64,000 bases of DNA from Pyronema omphalodes (lineage: Eukaryota; Ascomycota; Pezizomycetes; Pezizales; Pyronemataceae), in assembly GCA_024516155.1 (NCBI GenBank), contig JAJJXM010000052.1, forward strand, positions 248,001 through 312,000, given 5' to 3'. This document shows positions 45,448 to 56,600 of this stretch, piece after piece. Below the pieces are notes generated by a model. It was not told where the DNA came from, made no database searches, and was given only the letters and a program-made list of their open reading frames with translations. Position numbers and translations under genes: made by a program. Position 1 is the stretch's first letter, and each line of letters opens with the position of its first letter.

Positions 45448-48400
45448 ATGGATGCTGCTGGTGAAGATCGTGATGTCAAGCTTTTGCAGATTTCCGGGGA
45501 TCTTTTTGACATCTACTTCAATGGAGTTCCTGAAGCTCTCTACGCGGAGGATGGAGCTCTCCGGCAAGCTTGTGAAAAGAAGAAAATCGAGTCCTTGATC
45601 AACATGGTGGGCCAATACAATCTTATGCTTTCCGGAAACCAAATTCCTCAAAAATATCTAATCCAGAGCTCTTCTACCAGCTAGAACCCTTTCAAGAGTC
45701 CCCTCAGCTTCTCGATCCTCAGCTACCACGCTTCCTATCACCGTTGACAGCTGCATTCACGACATACCTTTCAAACATTCCTCCATCAGAGTCCGATTCT
45801 CCGCCTGCCGGCCATTATACTGTCCCTGTTGCCCTTTCACGGATTTTGTACACCCTCGTTAAAATCCGTGGTGCGAAAATCATCTCTCGCTTCCTTCCAA
45901 ACCAACCTTCTCTCCTCGAAGATGTATCAGCACTCTTTACCTGCAAAGTAACTGGAGTCGAGGAGTCATGGGAGTTACGATACATTCTTCTACTATGGCT
46001 CAGTCATCTTCTCCTTGCGCCATTTGATCTCAGCACCATCTCAACCGACCCACCAGCTGGTGCCACCATCAATTTCCCTGCAATCTCCGAGACTGGCTTA
46101 AACGTCGAAGGCCTACCACATCTTTCCAAGCGCATCTTGGATTTGGGAATCTCCTATCTATCATCCCCTGGAAATCGCGAAAGTGATGCAGCAGCTCTGC
46201 TCTTGATCCGTATTTCGCTACGACGAGACATGCGCAGCCTCGGCCTACTGGACGCCATGGTAGAATGGGGTATCAAAGCAGTCTCAAAGACGGAAGCTGA
46301 AGGCACCGTAGAAGCCCGAGCTCTCTTCCTCAAAACGGGAGTCCTAGCAGTGCTGGCGGGATTCCTTGCACAAGGAGATTCTGACGCCGTAGAAGGCTAT
46401 GTTCCTCGGATTTTCGAGTTGGTTACTCGACTCGAGGACCAAGAATCCGAAGAATGGAAGTCTGCCGGAGTTCGCAGATTGGGAATGAAGATATTTCGCT
46501 GGGTGGCAACACTGGTTCTGGCACAAGGAACCGAGGCGGAATATATTGAAGATATTATTGAACGTCTACTAAATTCATTGGGAGACCGTGATACCGCAGT
46601 TCGATTTGGTGCTTCAAAGTCTCTGGCTGTGGTGGCAAGGAAACTAGATCCTGATATGGCTGGTGATGTGTTGGAGGCTGTCATGGGTATTTATGAAGAG
46701 GATGTCTTCTATGACCCGCCGATTGCTTACGCCGGATTTCCACAAAAGAAGATGTTGACAGCGGTTACTCCGGAGAAATGGCATGGTGCTACTTTAACCC
46801 TGGCTACTTTCTTGAGACAGAGAGCTGTCAGATCTACAGATGTTATGACTCGGGTGGTTGAATGCATTGTAGAAGCTCTTAGCTTCGAGCAGCGAAGATC
46901 TACTTTCGCTGTGGGTGGAAACGTTCGAGATGCAGCTTGTTATGCGGCATGGAGTTTGGCAAGATCATACACAACCAGCGAGCTACAGGAGGCCGGAGAT
47001 ATCGTCGTCCCCGCAACCCAGTTTGAGGGAGGAAGAAAGATCATTCAATTACTAGCCACGGAGTTGGTGGTCGCTGGATGTACCGACCCTCTAGGAAATG
47101 TCAGACGTGCCGCATCTGCTGCTTTGCAGGAACTCGTTGGACGTCATTCTGGATGCGTTCGAGAAGGAATCCCGCTTGTTCAAGTCGTCGACTACAACGC
47201 TGTTGCTCTCCGCCAGCGCTCTGTTATTACAGTTGCTTCTCTTGCTGCCCAATTGGACGAAGAATACTGGAAAGGAATTGTACTTGGACTCGCTGATGGC
47301 TGGAGGGGTATCGGAAGCGGGGATGACGATGGCAGGAAATTGGCAGCTGCCAGTCTTGGAAATCTTGTACGGATCAGTTATCCCACTGACACGGACGCCA
47401 GTATTCGAGACCGCGGACGTTTTGTTTTCAGCGTCATTTCAAAGCGAGTTCGAATGGAAGGTCTACAACACCTCGAAATCTATCACGGTTGTCTACATGC
47501 ACTTGCCGACGTTCTGGACGGTCTACCAGATGGATGTTTAGACGATGACGATAAACTGGCCCTTCATAATGTCTTCTCCCATCTGAAAGGCTTTGAATTC
47601 ACGAACCCCGTTGTTCGACCCGAGCTTACAGCCGAATGTACCTGCCGCTTGGTGCGCTCACTCGCCTCCCACACTCCCTCTCTATTATCCTCTCTCCCTC
47701 TCTCTTGGAAGCGCTGGACAGCCATCATTGAAGCCTCCCTCGACAGGAGCGAAGACAGCGTCTTAGACCAAGCCATCCCCGCCGCTCGTGTGCTTCTAGA
47801 AAAAGTCACTCCCAGCAATCGGGCTGATCTAATATCCTACTGGAGCAACAAAATCTCGGATCTTACCTACCGACGCCGCGGTCATATTCTCGCTCTAGGA
47901 GAGGTCCTAACCGGTATCTCAGACCCTTCAATCGACCTCAACAGCGTTACCGCAATCCTTCTTGCCGCAGCAAAAACCACTGGCGATGTAGACATCCGTG
48001 TTGCTGCTGTTAAAGCGCTCGGTAAACACGCATCTCCCTCGCAGGAGGTGTTACAAACTATTTTAGAGAGCTTGGATGATTATGCCGTCGACACAAGAGG
48101 AGACATTGGATCCTGGGTTCGTGCTGAAGCTATTATTGCATTACTTGCTCTCTGGGAACATGTACCGGAAGATATGAGGTGGTTTTTCATTGCGAAGTTG
48201 GTTAGGTTGGCAGTAGAAAAACTCGACCGCTTGCGAATCCGTGCCGGTGAAGCACTGCTGGTTATTTCCGCCTCCTTTCCGGCAATCTCTCTCCCGAACA
48301 ACCTTACACTGCTGTCACCACAGGAGTATTTCGCCGCAATTCTCCCTCTTCTGGAGCTCCCCCAGTGCCGTGAGCAGCTGCTGGAAGGATATGTCACATC

Positions 48401-48926
48401 CGCAGGTGCTGGAAGTGATTCAGTTATGAAAGCCTCTCGTCGAGCCTTGATAGGCTACCTCTCTACCTGTTCCTTCCTCCCTGATATCTCAAATTCCTTA
48501 ATGGCGGTCTTTAAATCCTCCCTCGCTGCTCAGAATAGCGATAGAATTATAATTCCATTGTTAGATGTCATCTCCCTTCTCCTAGATCTCGGATTATTAC
48601 CCGGTGCGGGAAGGAAGGTTTTTGGAGAGACGCAAAAGGCGCATTTTAAAACGACTAATGTACAGAAGTTATCGGCTGCTATACGAGTTTATAGGAGTTT
48701 GGCGCTGGCGGATGAAGGAGTTAGAGGAGATGTTGTTGGGAAGTTGGTGGCTATGTTGTTGCATCCGTTTCCGAGGGTTAGAATGGATGTGAGTGATGCG
48801 TTGTTTACTATTGCGATCGAACAAGACAGAGTGGGAGTAGCGGAGGAGATGGGGAAGATTGACTGGGGGAAGGGAACAAAGGAACTGAAGGAGGTGGTTG
48901 GGAAGGTGAAGAAGGGGCTTTGTTAG
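45448..48926 (+). CDS. Tubulin-folding cofactor D (Cin1/Alp1 homologue)
   Basis: Exon 1 is 45,448-45,606 (starts MDAAGEDRDVKLLQISGDLF). A 62-nt intron (gtgggc...ccagag) follows, then exon 2, 45,669-48,926, giving about 1,138 aa. The first joined block runs from I-E-S-L-I-N-M into LFYQLEPFQESPQLLDPQLP, which is the conserved TBCD N-terminus. The rest is a series of HEAT/ARM-like helices (e.g. DTAVRFGASKSLAVVARKLD and TDPLGNVRRAASAALQELVG), with the cofactor-D C-terminal region from about residue 850. TBCD holds beta-tubulin and joins cofactors C and E to assemble alpha/beta-tubulin dimers in the cytosol. The length fits the family (about 1,100-1,200 aa). The ATG at 45,448 was chosen because no in-frame upstream ATG has support. 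It is divergent from the phosphatase gene. Confidence 0.9.
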
Positions 48927-49929
48927 ATGGTCGTTTGATGGTGTTGGAATGTTGCCCGGCGGATACGGTGGATACATAGAGAGAGACGAAATGATACCAG
49001 TTTAGTTTAATTTAGAAGGGAATAATGAAGCTTTGTTGATAATGGCGTTTGCTGTGATGGACGGTGATTTCGATACTTGTTGTGAAATCCAGTCTGTGCG
49101 GGTGACAGCTAAAGGCTGAAGAAGCTGATGACACCGAACCCTGTACTGATTGGCCAGCGGCCCTGCGCCAACACCGTCAATGCACACCCATGCGCTAACG
49201 AATTTGCAACCAATAAGAATGAACCGAGCTGATTTTACTGGAGTGATGACGGACTGGTAAAGAAATATTGGAGTACGCAATATCAACGTATGAGGCAGAG
49301 ACACCAAGAGTAATATCGGAGCAATATTGTTCGTTCGGAGTCCGTCGTATCTACCGATTATTATCCGATTATCAGGGCAAATGATGACATTTATAATAGG
49401 ACTTGTCTGGAACTACTTAATGACAAAACTATGTATCCATTTTCAAAACTCGGGTATGCACTCGAACCTTCTATCGGATGTGTTGGAATATCTCTATCCA
49501 ACCAAAGAAGAACGTTCGAAAGCTTGGGATGATCATTATTACCAAATTCTAAGCACGACAAGTAACTAACTATGATCAATGGTGTTAGTCCACCTGTGAC
49601 GATCCCGGAGGCAAAGATTGGCTACTATTTCCTAACTATGATGAATAGTCTTAGTCCTCCGGTGACGATCTAAGAGGCGAAGATTGGCTACTATTTCCAC
49701 CAGCTGGAAGGCACTATTTCTGACTAGATCCTCATTTTGATAAATCAGTGCCACAATTTATACAATCTTTCGCTTAATCGGGCATGTTACATAACGCATA
49801 TTTTTGCTTCATGATATGTACATATGAGTCCAGTAACAGGCTAGCCGCTACTCTCCATCGTGTTCTCTCTTATGAATACAGTATGTACAAGAGTAAAATA
49901 CATCCAAGCCAATTCGCCAAAACTCGAGT
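48927..49929. other. Intergenic, with a 66-bp tandem duplication
   Basis: No confident gene. An 80-codon frame at 49,327-49,569 has no recognisable domain. The 3' part holds the repeat at 49,568-49,699 and the 3' flank of the arsenate reductase. Confidence 0.45.
49568..49699. repeat. 66-bp direct tandem duplication
   Basis: Two diverged units start 'aactatgatcaatggtgtta' and 'aactatgatgaatagtctta' and end 'gattggctactatttcc'. Mismatches are scattered, so the duplication is not recent. Confidence 0.85.
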
Positions 49930-50536
49930 TTAAGCACATCCATCAGGCTTGGTCTCCCAAGCCTCCTTCTCGTATCCAATCATCTGGCTGGTGTACTCCT
50001 CTCCCGCCTTTGCCCATCCCTTGATTCCTCCGGTCATAGCCACGCTCTTGATGCTGTTATCACCCTTCTCGTTAATCACGTCCTGAAGCCAGCCTGCAAC
50101 TCTGGGTCCACGGCCATTTGATGATCCTGTGCTCTTAGCGTAAATATATCTTCTGGATGCAGAATTAGAGAAGGAGACAAACCACAGTAGGAAATAACAG
50201 TCTTGACACCAGCGGCTTTTACGAGGTCGTAGACTGCCTCACGGATGTGATAAAATGAGTGTGCCGGGAAGTTGACGGAGTGTTTGATGGTTCCACCCTT
50301 TGGGAATTTAGTACGGTATTCCATCATTCATTTACTATCATCCGTGTGGTTGGAATAAGAAAATTAGGATAGATACATACCTCGAAATCAGTTCTGCGGA
50401 CATCAACGAGGATAAAGTCCTTTCCGGGCTTCGCAGATGAAAACAAAGCCAAAGTCTCTTCGCGAGAGATGAACTCAGCCTGAGCCTGGGGCTTAGGGAA
50501 GGCAGCGTGCCAGGAAGCTTCAGTAGCAGATGCCAT
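49930..50536 (-). CDS. Arsenate reductase, Acr2/Arr2 rhodanese/Cdc25 type
   Basis: Three exons on the minus strand: 50,381-50,536, 50,183-50,297 and 49,930-50,126. Introns are gtatgt...caaag (83 nt) and gtttgt...cacag (56 nt). The protein is 155 aa, the right length for the family. Joined exons give VDVRRTDFE then G-G-T-I-K-H-S-V-N-F-P-A-H-S-F. The catalytic loop C-G-S-S-N-G-R (the CX5R signature) spans the second junction, followed by GPRVAGWLQDVINEKG and GGIKGWAKAGEEY. The enzyme reduces arsenate to arsenite using thiols, in the cytosol. It is divergent from the arsenite exporter at 50,870. The start ATG 50,534-50,536 begins M-A-S-A-T-E-A-S-W. Confidence 0.9.
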
Positions 50537-50869
50537 AATTTTTGCTGTGGAGAAGAAACGGATGTTGTTATTGTTGTGGTGGTGGTGTTTCAATATACCT
50601 GCTGTACGTCGCACAGAAAGTTTAATCATCGACGAGCAGCAATGTAGCAAACATTTGGGATGTCGTTCAGTGGTGGGGTCTAGTGGAACTTTCGTTGTTA
50701 AGGGTTTCTTAACACCCCTGCGCCATTTCGACCAATCATACAAAGGTTGCGACATAACTGCAAAAAGCGTTAGGCTCTTTAGTGCGCGAGTGAGAACCTT
50801 AAAAGGAACCTGTAACATCAACCTCGTCGAACATCTCACTAAACGGAGGCTCATCACGCGACATCAACA
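50537..50869. promoter_or_regulatory. Shared arsenic-gene promoter region
   Basis: The start codons of the reductase (minus) and Acr3 (plus) are 333 bp apart, so both genes probably use one bidirectional control region, likely arsenic-inducible. It includes a (ggt/gtt)n stretch at 50,563-50,588. I cannot identify a specific activator site. Confidence 0.55.
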
Positions 50870-52178
50870 ATGGAGAGTAATAGAGAAAAGAATCTTGAGG
50901 CGGGCTGCGATACAGGATGTAAGTCAGAAAATTCCGCTTTTCAAAGATAAAATACTGATGGAAATAGGTGCTGCGAAAGATGTCTCTGCTTTAAAACAAC
51001 TCGGTTTCCTTGATCGATTCCTGGCGTTATGGATTTTTCTTGCCATGGCCCTCGGTATTATCTTGGGATACTTTGTTCCTTCAACTGCCCCTGCGCTTCA
51101 GCGTGGTCAGTTTGTTGGTGTCTCTGTACCAATTGGTAAACATCCCTTCCTTTTGTCCGTTTTATTATAGCTGATAAAATAAAAGCTATCGGTCTGTTGG
51201 TTATGATGTACCCCATCTTGATTAAGGTCCGCTATGAGGCCCTTCCCGCTCTTCTTCGCCTTCGTGAGCTCTGGATTCAGATTTTGTTTTCGGTCATCGC
51301 AAACTGGATTATTGCACCTTTGCTCATGCTCGGATTATCATGGGCATTCCTTCCGGACCGTCCTGCGTTGCGTGAAGGTTTAATTCTCGTCGGTGTTGCT
51401 CGTTGGTAGGTTATTCCATCTCCATATTTATGAAATCGTGGCCACTTGCTAATAGTTTCACAGCATTGCCATGGTCCTTATTTGGGTCGACCTCGCCAAG
51501 GGTGACGGAGAATACTGCGCCATGCTTGTAGCCGTCAACTCCCTTTTGCAGATCGTGCTGTTCGCACCACTTGCAGTTTTCTTTATTCGTGTTGTCTCTC
51601 ACTCCAGCACCGATATCGAAATCAGCTACTCGGTCGTCGCCAAATCCGTCGCGGTGTTCCTTGGTATCCCTCTCGCCGCAGCTGTCATCACACGTTTCGC
51701 CCTTTTGTTCGGTGTCTTCAAGGGTGATACCGATAAGTGGAACCGTCACTTTGTCCGCTGGGTCGCCCCCTGGTCTTTGATTGGACTTTTGTTCACCATC
51801 TTGGTCCTTTTCGCCTCCCAGTCAAAGAACGTGGTCGGAAAAATCACTTCCGTACTCCGTGTCTGCCCTCCGTTGATTGTTTACTTTGTCCTTATCTTTA
51901 CCGTCACAGTTATCATCTGCAGATTCCTAGGACGCGATGGAAAGCGTAAGCGCTGGGGTTACGGAAAGACCGTTACTCAGAGTTTGACTGCGGCATCGAA
52001 CAACTTTGAGTTGGCGATTGCGGTGGCGGTGGCATGTTATGGTGCGGGAAGTGAGCAGGCGCTTGCTGCCACTGTGGGACCTTTGATTGAGGTTCCTGTG
52101 TTGTTGTTCTTGGTCGAGGTGTTGAAGAGATTGAGGAGTAGGATGGGGTGGGAGGATGATGAGGAAACCGAGGAGTAG
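50870..52178 (+). CDS. ACR3: Acr3 arsenite efflux transporter
   Basis: Four exons (50,870-50,918; 50,968-51,135; 51,186-51,405; 51,464-52,178) encode 383 aa, the usual Acr3 length. Introns are 49, 50 and 58 nt with gtaagt, gtaaac and gtaggt donors. Junctions restore VSVPIAIGLLVMMYPILIKV and GVARCIAMVLIWVDLAKGDG, the latter holding the cysteine essential in characterised Acr3 proteins. Ten hydrophobic segments are expected. TAASNNFELAIAVAVACYGA and GPLIEVPVLLFLVEVLKRL are the family's C-terminal blocks. It exports arsenite across the plasma membrane using the proton gradient. It is divergent from the arsenate reductase; together they convert arsenate and remove it. Confidence 0.95.
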
Positions 52179-53240
52179 ACCACGGGATACCAGTTACGCG
52201 CGCATGATTAATGGAAGCTAGATAAGGGGGGGCTACATGTGGAAAAGTTATCTTTATTATCTTATTATATCTAGTAATAATCAGTTAGAAATAAAAGTAC
52301 TTAATGTTTCAAACTATTGTCTATGGAGAAGAAACCACGATGCGCGTCCTGTCATGCATTGTGGACATAAAACCGAAAATGAAATCGAACATACACTGCT
52401 CTATTGAAAACGACGCTTGCGGCAACGCAGCTCGATATTATGCGCCAGACGCCAAATAGCGCGCATATAACCGCCGCAACTTTATCCAGACGTAGTCCGA
52501 AATATAAAATCGCAATGATTGATTTCCGCAACATAGCACGCCATCATAAATCTACAGTATTCTCCGGTAGCCTTCATTTTCCATTCCATTGTCCCCGAAT
52601 CACAAAAATGATTAGTCAAATCAACAGCAATCATGATAACCCCGAACCGGCTGTATTTGGCAGTATTTATCCATGTACAAAGACTCATATGTAGACGTTA
52701 ACCTGTTTAACCGCAAATCTAAACCGATTTCCACAACTAGCTCATCCATGCAACTCCACAAGCTACAGTTACTATCCTTATTCCACCTATGTATTTTCCA
52801 CAAGTCTGGCCTACGACATCTACGCTCCATCTTCCCCACATCCGCTATCTGAACAATGGCTTCCAATCGTCTTGATCTCCTCCACTGTTCCAACGACCAG
52901 ACACGTCACCAACTACCGCCAGCGCGTCCAAAGTATCATTCAGACAGCCTCCTGGCACAGGACAAGCAATTTGTGTCTCTAAACAAATTTCTGCCTCGTT
53001 ATCCTCCGCAGGCTCATATTACAAAACAGCAGCGTTGCAAATTCCCATCGGTTTCTCATTACCTAATTACCGGCCGAACGTCCCACTTCGAAAAATATAC
53101 TTCTCACGCCTCCCACCAACATTATCCTCGGCTTCCTCCCATCGCTCATACCATAGAATCAAATATTTATGGTGAGAAGCGGAATTCTTTGTTCTATCAA
53201 GGCGTTGATTAAAGCTTCGAACGGGGTTAACTTGCGACAG
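52179..53240. other. Intergenic 3' of Acr3
   Basis: No confident gene. A 118-codon frame (52,856-53,212; starts M-A-S-N-R-L-D-L-L-H) could be a 5' exon of the cysteine-repeat ORF that follows, but I find no in-frame splice joining them. Confidence 0.4.
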
Positions 53241-53641
53241 AATATGAGCCTAATCCACCTATTGGACGGATCCGTGATAACATAACAGGAGTTCTGCGGG
53301 ATTGGAAGCCCGAAGATGGAGATCCGGAACCATTACAGTCAGGAGAAACCCGATATCGGGACTTTGTGACAGAGCCGGCAAATGTTTATAAATGCGAGTG
53401 TTATAGTTGCAGTCAGCGGAATCCACCAGTTGGGCAAATTCGCAACAACATAACAGGAGTCGTAAGGAGATGGAAGCCTGAAGATGGAGAACCGGATTCA
53501 TTGCAGGAAGGTGAAACCCGGTATCGTGACTTTGCGGTAGAGCCTTCAAAGGCGTACAGTTGCCAGTGTGCTACGTGTACAAATAAAGGTCGTCACAATC
53601 CAAGCAAACGCATGAATACAAAAAACGAGCACAGAAAGTGA
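53241..53641 (+). CDS. Cysteine-motif tandem-repeat hypothetical protein (5' end unclear)
   Basis: An open frame from about 53,241 to 53,641 contains two 56-residue units (about 53,252-53,419 and 53,420-53,587). Each has N-P-P-(I/V)-G-x-I-R-(D/N)-N-I-T-G-V, then WKPEDG, G-E-T-R-Y-R-D-F, and ends in a C-x-C-x-x-C motif (K-C-E-C-Y-S-C; S-C-Q-C-A-T-C). The tail is basic. The frame has a stop shortly upstream and no obvious start, so either an upstream exon is missing or translation begins at the internal ATG (53,366), which would cut the first unit. The cysteine clusters suggest metal binding. I recognise no named domain. Unit-to-unit conservation at protein level supports past coding. Confidence 0.45.
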
Positions 53642-54481
53642 AAACCCGACAGCAATAAGTAGTGAGTGTAAGTATATGGAAGAGTGTGTGTTTTTATATT
53701 GAAATACATTAATTACATGGCTGTGGTGCTGGAGAAGCTTCAAGGAATAGGTTCTTGGCATGATTTGTACAGACTGGAATTTTGGGAAATTGTCAATCTG
53801 CTCAGTCTGCTGAAATTTTAAGATATGATGTGTATTTGTATTGCATACCATAACGCTAGGGTTATGCTTCTTGTATAGAGCTTTTTATTATGTTTAGAGT
53901 TACGGGTTTGTTAATGTCATGGCATGATTCGGGTACACACTAGACCTAGCCATTAAACTTCCTCAATTTATCCAAGGTTGTTGAAACTTCTATAATCATT
54001 TCTTAAACGTCACTTTCTGCGTATTGGAATTTTCGAGAGATGAGATTCTACAGAACCGAGGTTAGTTGGGTACTAAGGATAACTTCACTTTATCGTTTCA
54101 CGTCTCCCAGGAGCAAAATCTAGGGGTTCTAACTCCAAAGTGCAATCCACATAAGATACCACAATAAAAATTTTGAACATAGTACCCATTGCACTCAAGG
54201 ACTTCAACCAATCTCAATCAACATATTTCACTCATGAAATTCTGTCGATACCCAAGTTCCGGCTGTTTCGGATATCCGAACTGGAATATATAAGTACACG
54301 TGAAAACCCACGGCCCTTACGAAACATTCATATCAAACCAGAAACCAGTTCTTCGAGAAGCGTTTTTTCTTTGCACCTTTGTGTTCAATATCTACACTCC
54401 ATACTACCGTAGCAGAATCTACGCCTACCCGTGCAATTCAGAACTGAAAAATATCACCGACAGCGAAACATTACCGCTCAA
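53642..54481. other. Intergenic
   Basis: No gene seen. The tract is A/T-rich with short unsupported frames. Confidence 0.45.
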
Positions 54482-54799
54482 ATGACAACCATACTCTACT
54501 ACAGGACCGCCAATAGTTCTACTATTGCACCCATTAAAGACCGAAGATGTTCCAAAGAAACCAACCCTCCAACATCTACCGAAAACTCCGGGAAGTCCTA
54601 CGGGATACAACAAGAAGACTCAGACTACGATAAGCAGAATCAGGTGGTCATACCAAAACTTAAACCCCTTCCAGAGCAGGTCCCTCATCTGCCAACTTAT
54701 GTGGATACTGTAGCGAAGGCAAGGGGGGTTAGACAAGAGACATCGGAGGATAATGGGTGGGAGGGGGATTATTATGGGTTGGAGGATTATGGGATTTAG
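54482..54799 (+). CDS. Hypothetical small polar protein
   Basis: A frame of 105 codons begins M-T-T-I-L-Y-Y-R-T-A-N-S-S. It has a Lys/Glu/Thr-rich centre, KLKPLPEQVPHLPTYVDTVA, and an acidic, aromatic end (W-E-G-D-Y-Y-G-L-E-D-Y-G-I). There is no domain I recognise and no second copy in the window. Support is only the open frame and the organised composition. Confidence 0.25.
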   Translation: MTTILYYRTANSSTIAPIKDRRCSKETNPPTSTENSGKSYGIQQEDSDYDKQNQVVIPKLKPLPEQVPHLPTYVDTVAKARGVRQETSEDNGWEGDYYGLEDYGI

Positions 54800-55213
54800 G
54801 ATTTTGCCGGTGCTGGGGAGTGTGCTGGGTTGTGTGATGGATGAGGAAAGAGCATCATATGGGTTTGTGAGATGGAGGGGAATTGTGAAAGATTTTATTT
54901 CTTTGTTGATTGTTTTATTTTTATTTGTTTAATACACCATAGTTAGACTGAGGCTTGCGATATTACAGGAGATAAAAGTAAAATGATATGAATTGGATAA
55001 TATACTTCCTCGATATACAAAATACAGTATAGAGGAAACGCCCGTTGTACATGATCCACTCTGTAGGCTGCGAACCATGCATTATGAGCTCATTACCCGC
55101 AGCACAATCAGTCTATTGCAATAACTACTTCTTGACCCCCCCCCCCCCCCCCTCGTTTTCCTTCTTTTCCTTCTCTTTATTCCCATATCCAAATACATCG
55201 CCATCCGCATTCA
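54800..55213. other. Intergenic, 3' flank of A7
   Basis: No gene. It contains a C run at 55,137-55,153 and a T/C-rich tract. The out-of-frame remains of the A7 C-terminus reach back to about 55,170. Confidence 0.5.
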
Positions 55214-55808
55214 TCATGGGCCCATACCTCCCACATAAATTGCATCCAAGACGACAGAGACCGGGTAGTCCGAGAGAGAGCGCGGCTTTGAGCGAGCTGA
55301 TTTTCCTCGCTGGCTTTCCTCGCCGCCCTCGGAAGCTTGTACCCTATTGGTAGGTTCTTGATGCTCCGTATCCGCACCTGTTGAAGAAGCATCAACGGTG
55401 GAATTGGCTCGGGGACGACCACTAGATATGGTAGAAGCTGCGTTACCGGGTGAACCACCAAGACTAGAGGCTGCGACTGGTGTGACGCCGAGGTTGGGGA
55501 AGGCTGATATGATAGTACCAGGTCTGGGACGAGGAGCAGGAGGAATATCCTGGGAGACATGTTAGTCATGTAATGACGGGGATGATTATTTGTACAAGCG
55601 GGTGTGAAAGAGGAAAGATGATGGTGAAGGAGGATGGGGCAGCATACCATAGCTCTGTTCTCGTTCAGTAAATTGGTAGATGGTATATCAACCTCCGGGA
55701 ATTCCGATTTGTTAACGTCCTTTTCAGCCTACATAGCAAGATATATTAGCACCAGTAACTTATAATAGGCTGGATAATAATCTTTATTCGACAGTCAGAA
55801 CTTACCAT
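55214..55808 (-). pseudogene. Family A copy A7, frameshifted in the core motif
   Basis: The full three-exon structure is present on the minus strand: ATG alone (55,806-55,808) with GTAAGT, exon 2 (55,648-55,728), and exon 3 from 55,549. The exon-3 start DIPPAPRPRPGTIISAFPNL and the segment VAASSLGGSPGNAASTISSG align with A6. In the core, G-G-M-G-P should continue M-M-N-A-D-G, but one C is missing at about 55,220. Translation therefore ends at a TGA (55,214-55,216) inside the most conserved motif. The sequence after the deletion still encodes M-N-A-D-G-D in the next frame. The break looks recent, because the rest of the frame is open. Confidence 0.75.
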
Positions 55809-56600
55809 GATTGTTTCCCGTAGTACAAGGTAATGAACACTCTACAGATACCGATATAGTAGGCTGATTGACTTGGAGATGCAGGACCAGGGCAACTCCT
55901 GGTGTTCCTCCTTCACTGCAGTATCCTGGGGGTCGTATCACTTCTGTTCTATGATCCACCCCCAAGTCTACGAGCTTCACACCCATTGTCAGCGGATATT
56001 CAATCGCAATGTTTTGATGGCCTTATTCTCTATTCTCCGCACTCAGTTCTATCGGCGAGAATTATAGTATGCTTGATGTCTTACTATTTGGGAAGTTGTC
56101 ACTGTTTACCAGACTAACTGGTAGTGTCGATGATGTGACACGGTCGGTGTTCCGACTGGCAATATTGGTGAGGGTACTGTTTTTTTGGATTAGCCCAGGT
56201 ACAAGGTGAGGGAAACAGCATCTCATGGGGAAAGTTACCGCATGTTAAGGTTGAATCCAACCTTGTACTCGTGATGTATTATGCCGATAGTCGGCTTTGT
56301 CCCAGGTGGGATATATCATTCGTTGAGATCCGGAGTCGGCTCACTTATATGTTGTGTATTTTCATGTCGTTCCTGTGCTCGTCGTGTAGATTGGGTGGTT
56401 TTAGTTGGTCTTGCGGGCTGTTTAAATACTCCAGAGGATGTTAGCGTGCTTGGCATAGGCTATGCATTGACTGTTACGCTAGACATACCAAGCCTTAGCC
56501 GCATTCATGAAAACATTTTCGTGGTTATTGGGGGTTGAGATATATATTTTGGGCCCGTGACGAGAACGCTTGTAATATAGCCAAGACAAGAGCATCTTTA
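55809..56600. repeat. Upstream flank of A7, shared with A2 and A9
   Basis: This flank is repeated at 17,940-18,980 and in part at 61,222-61,650 (for example 'ctagtcggctttgtcccaggtgggat', 'ggtcttgcgggctgtttaaatact'). A degenerate promoter element sits at 55,876-55,899, 67 nt from the A7 start codon. No gene. Confidence 0.65.

Noticed and set aside
50547..51170. 207-codon plus frame across the Acr3 start
   Set aside because: Its frame ends in the Acr3 second intron and it includes the promoter; only its part after 50,968 is real Acr3 exon.
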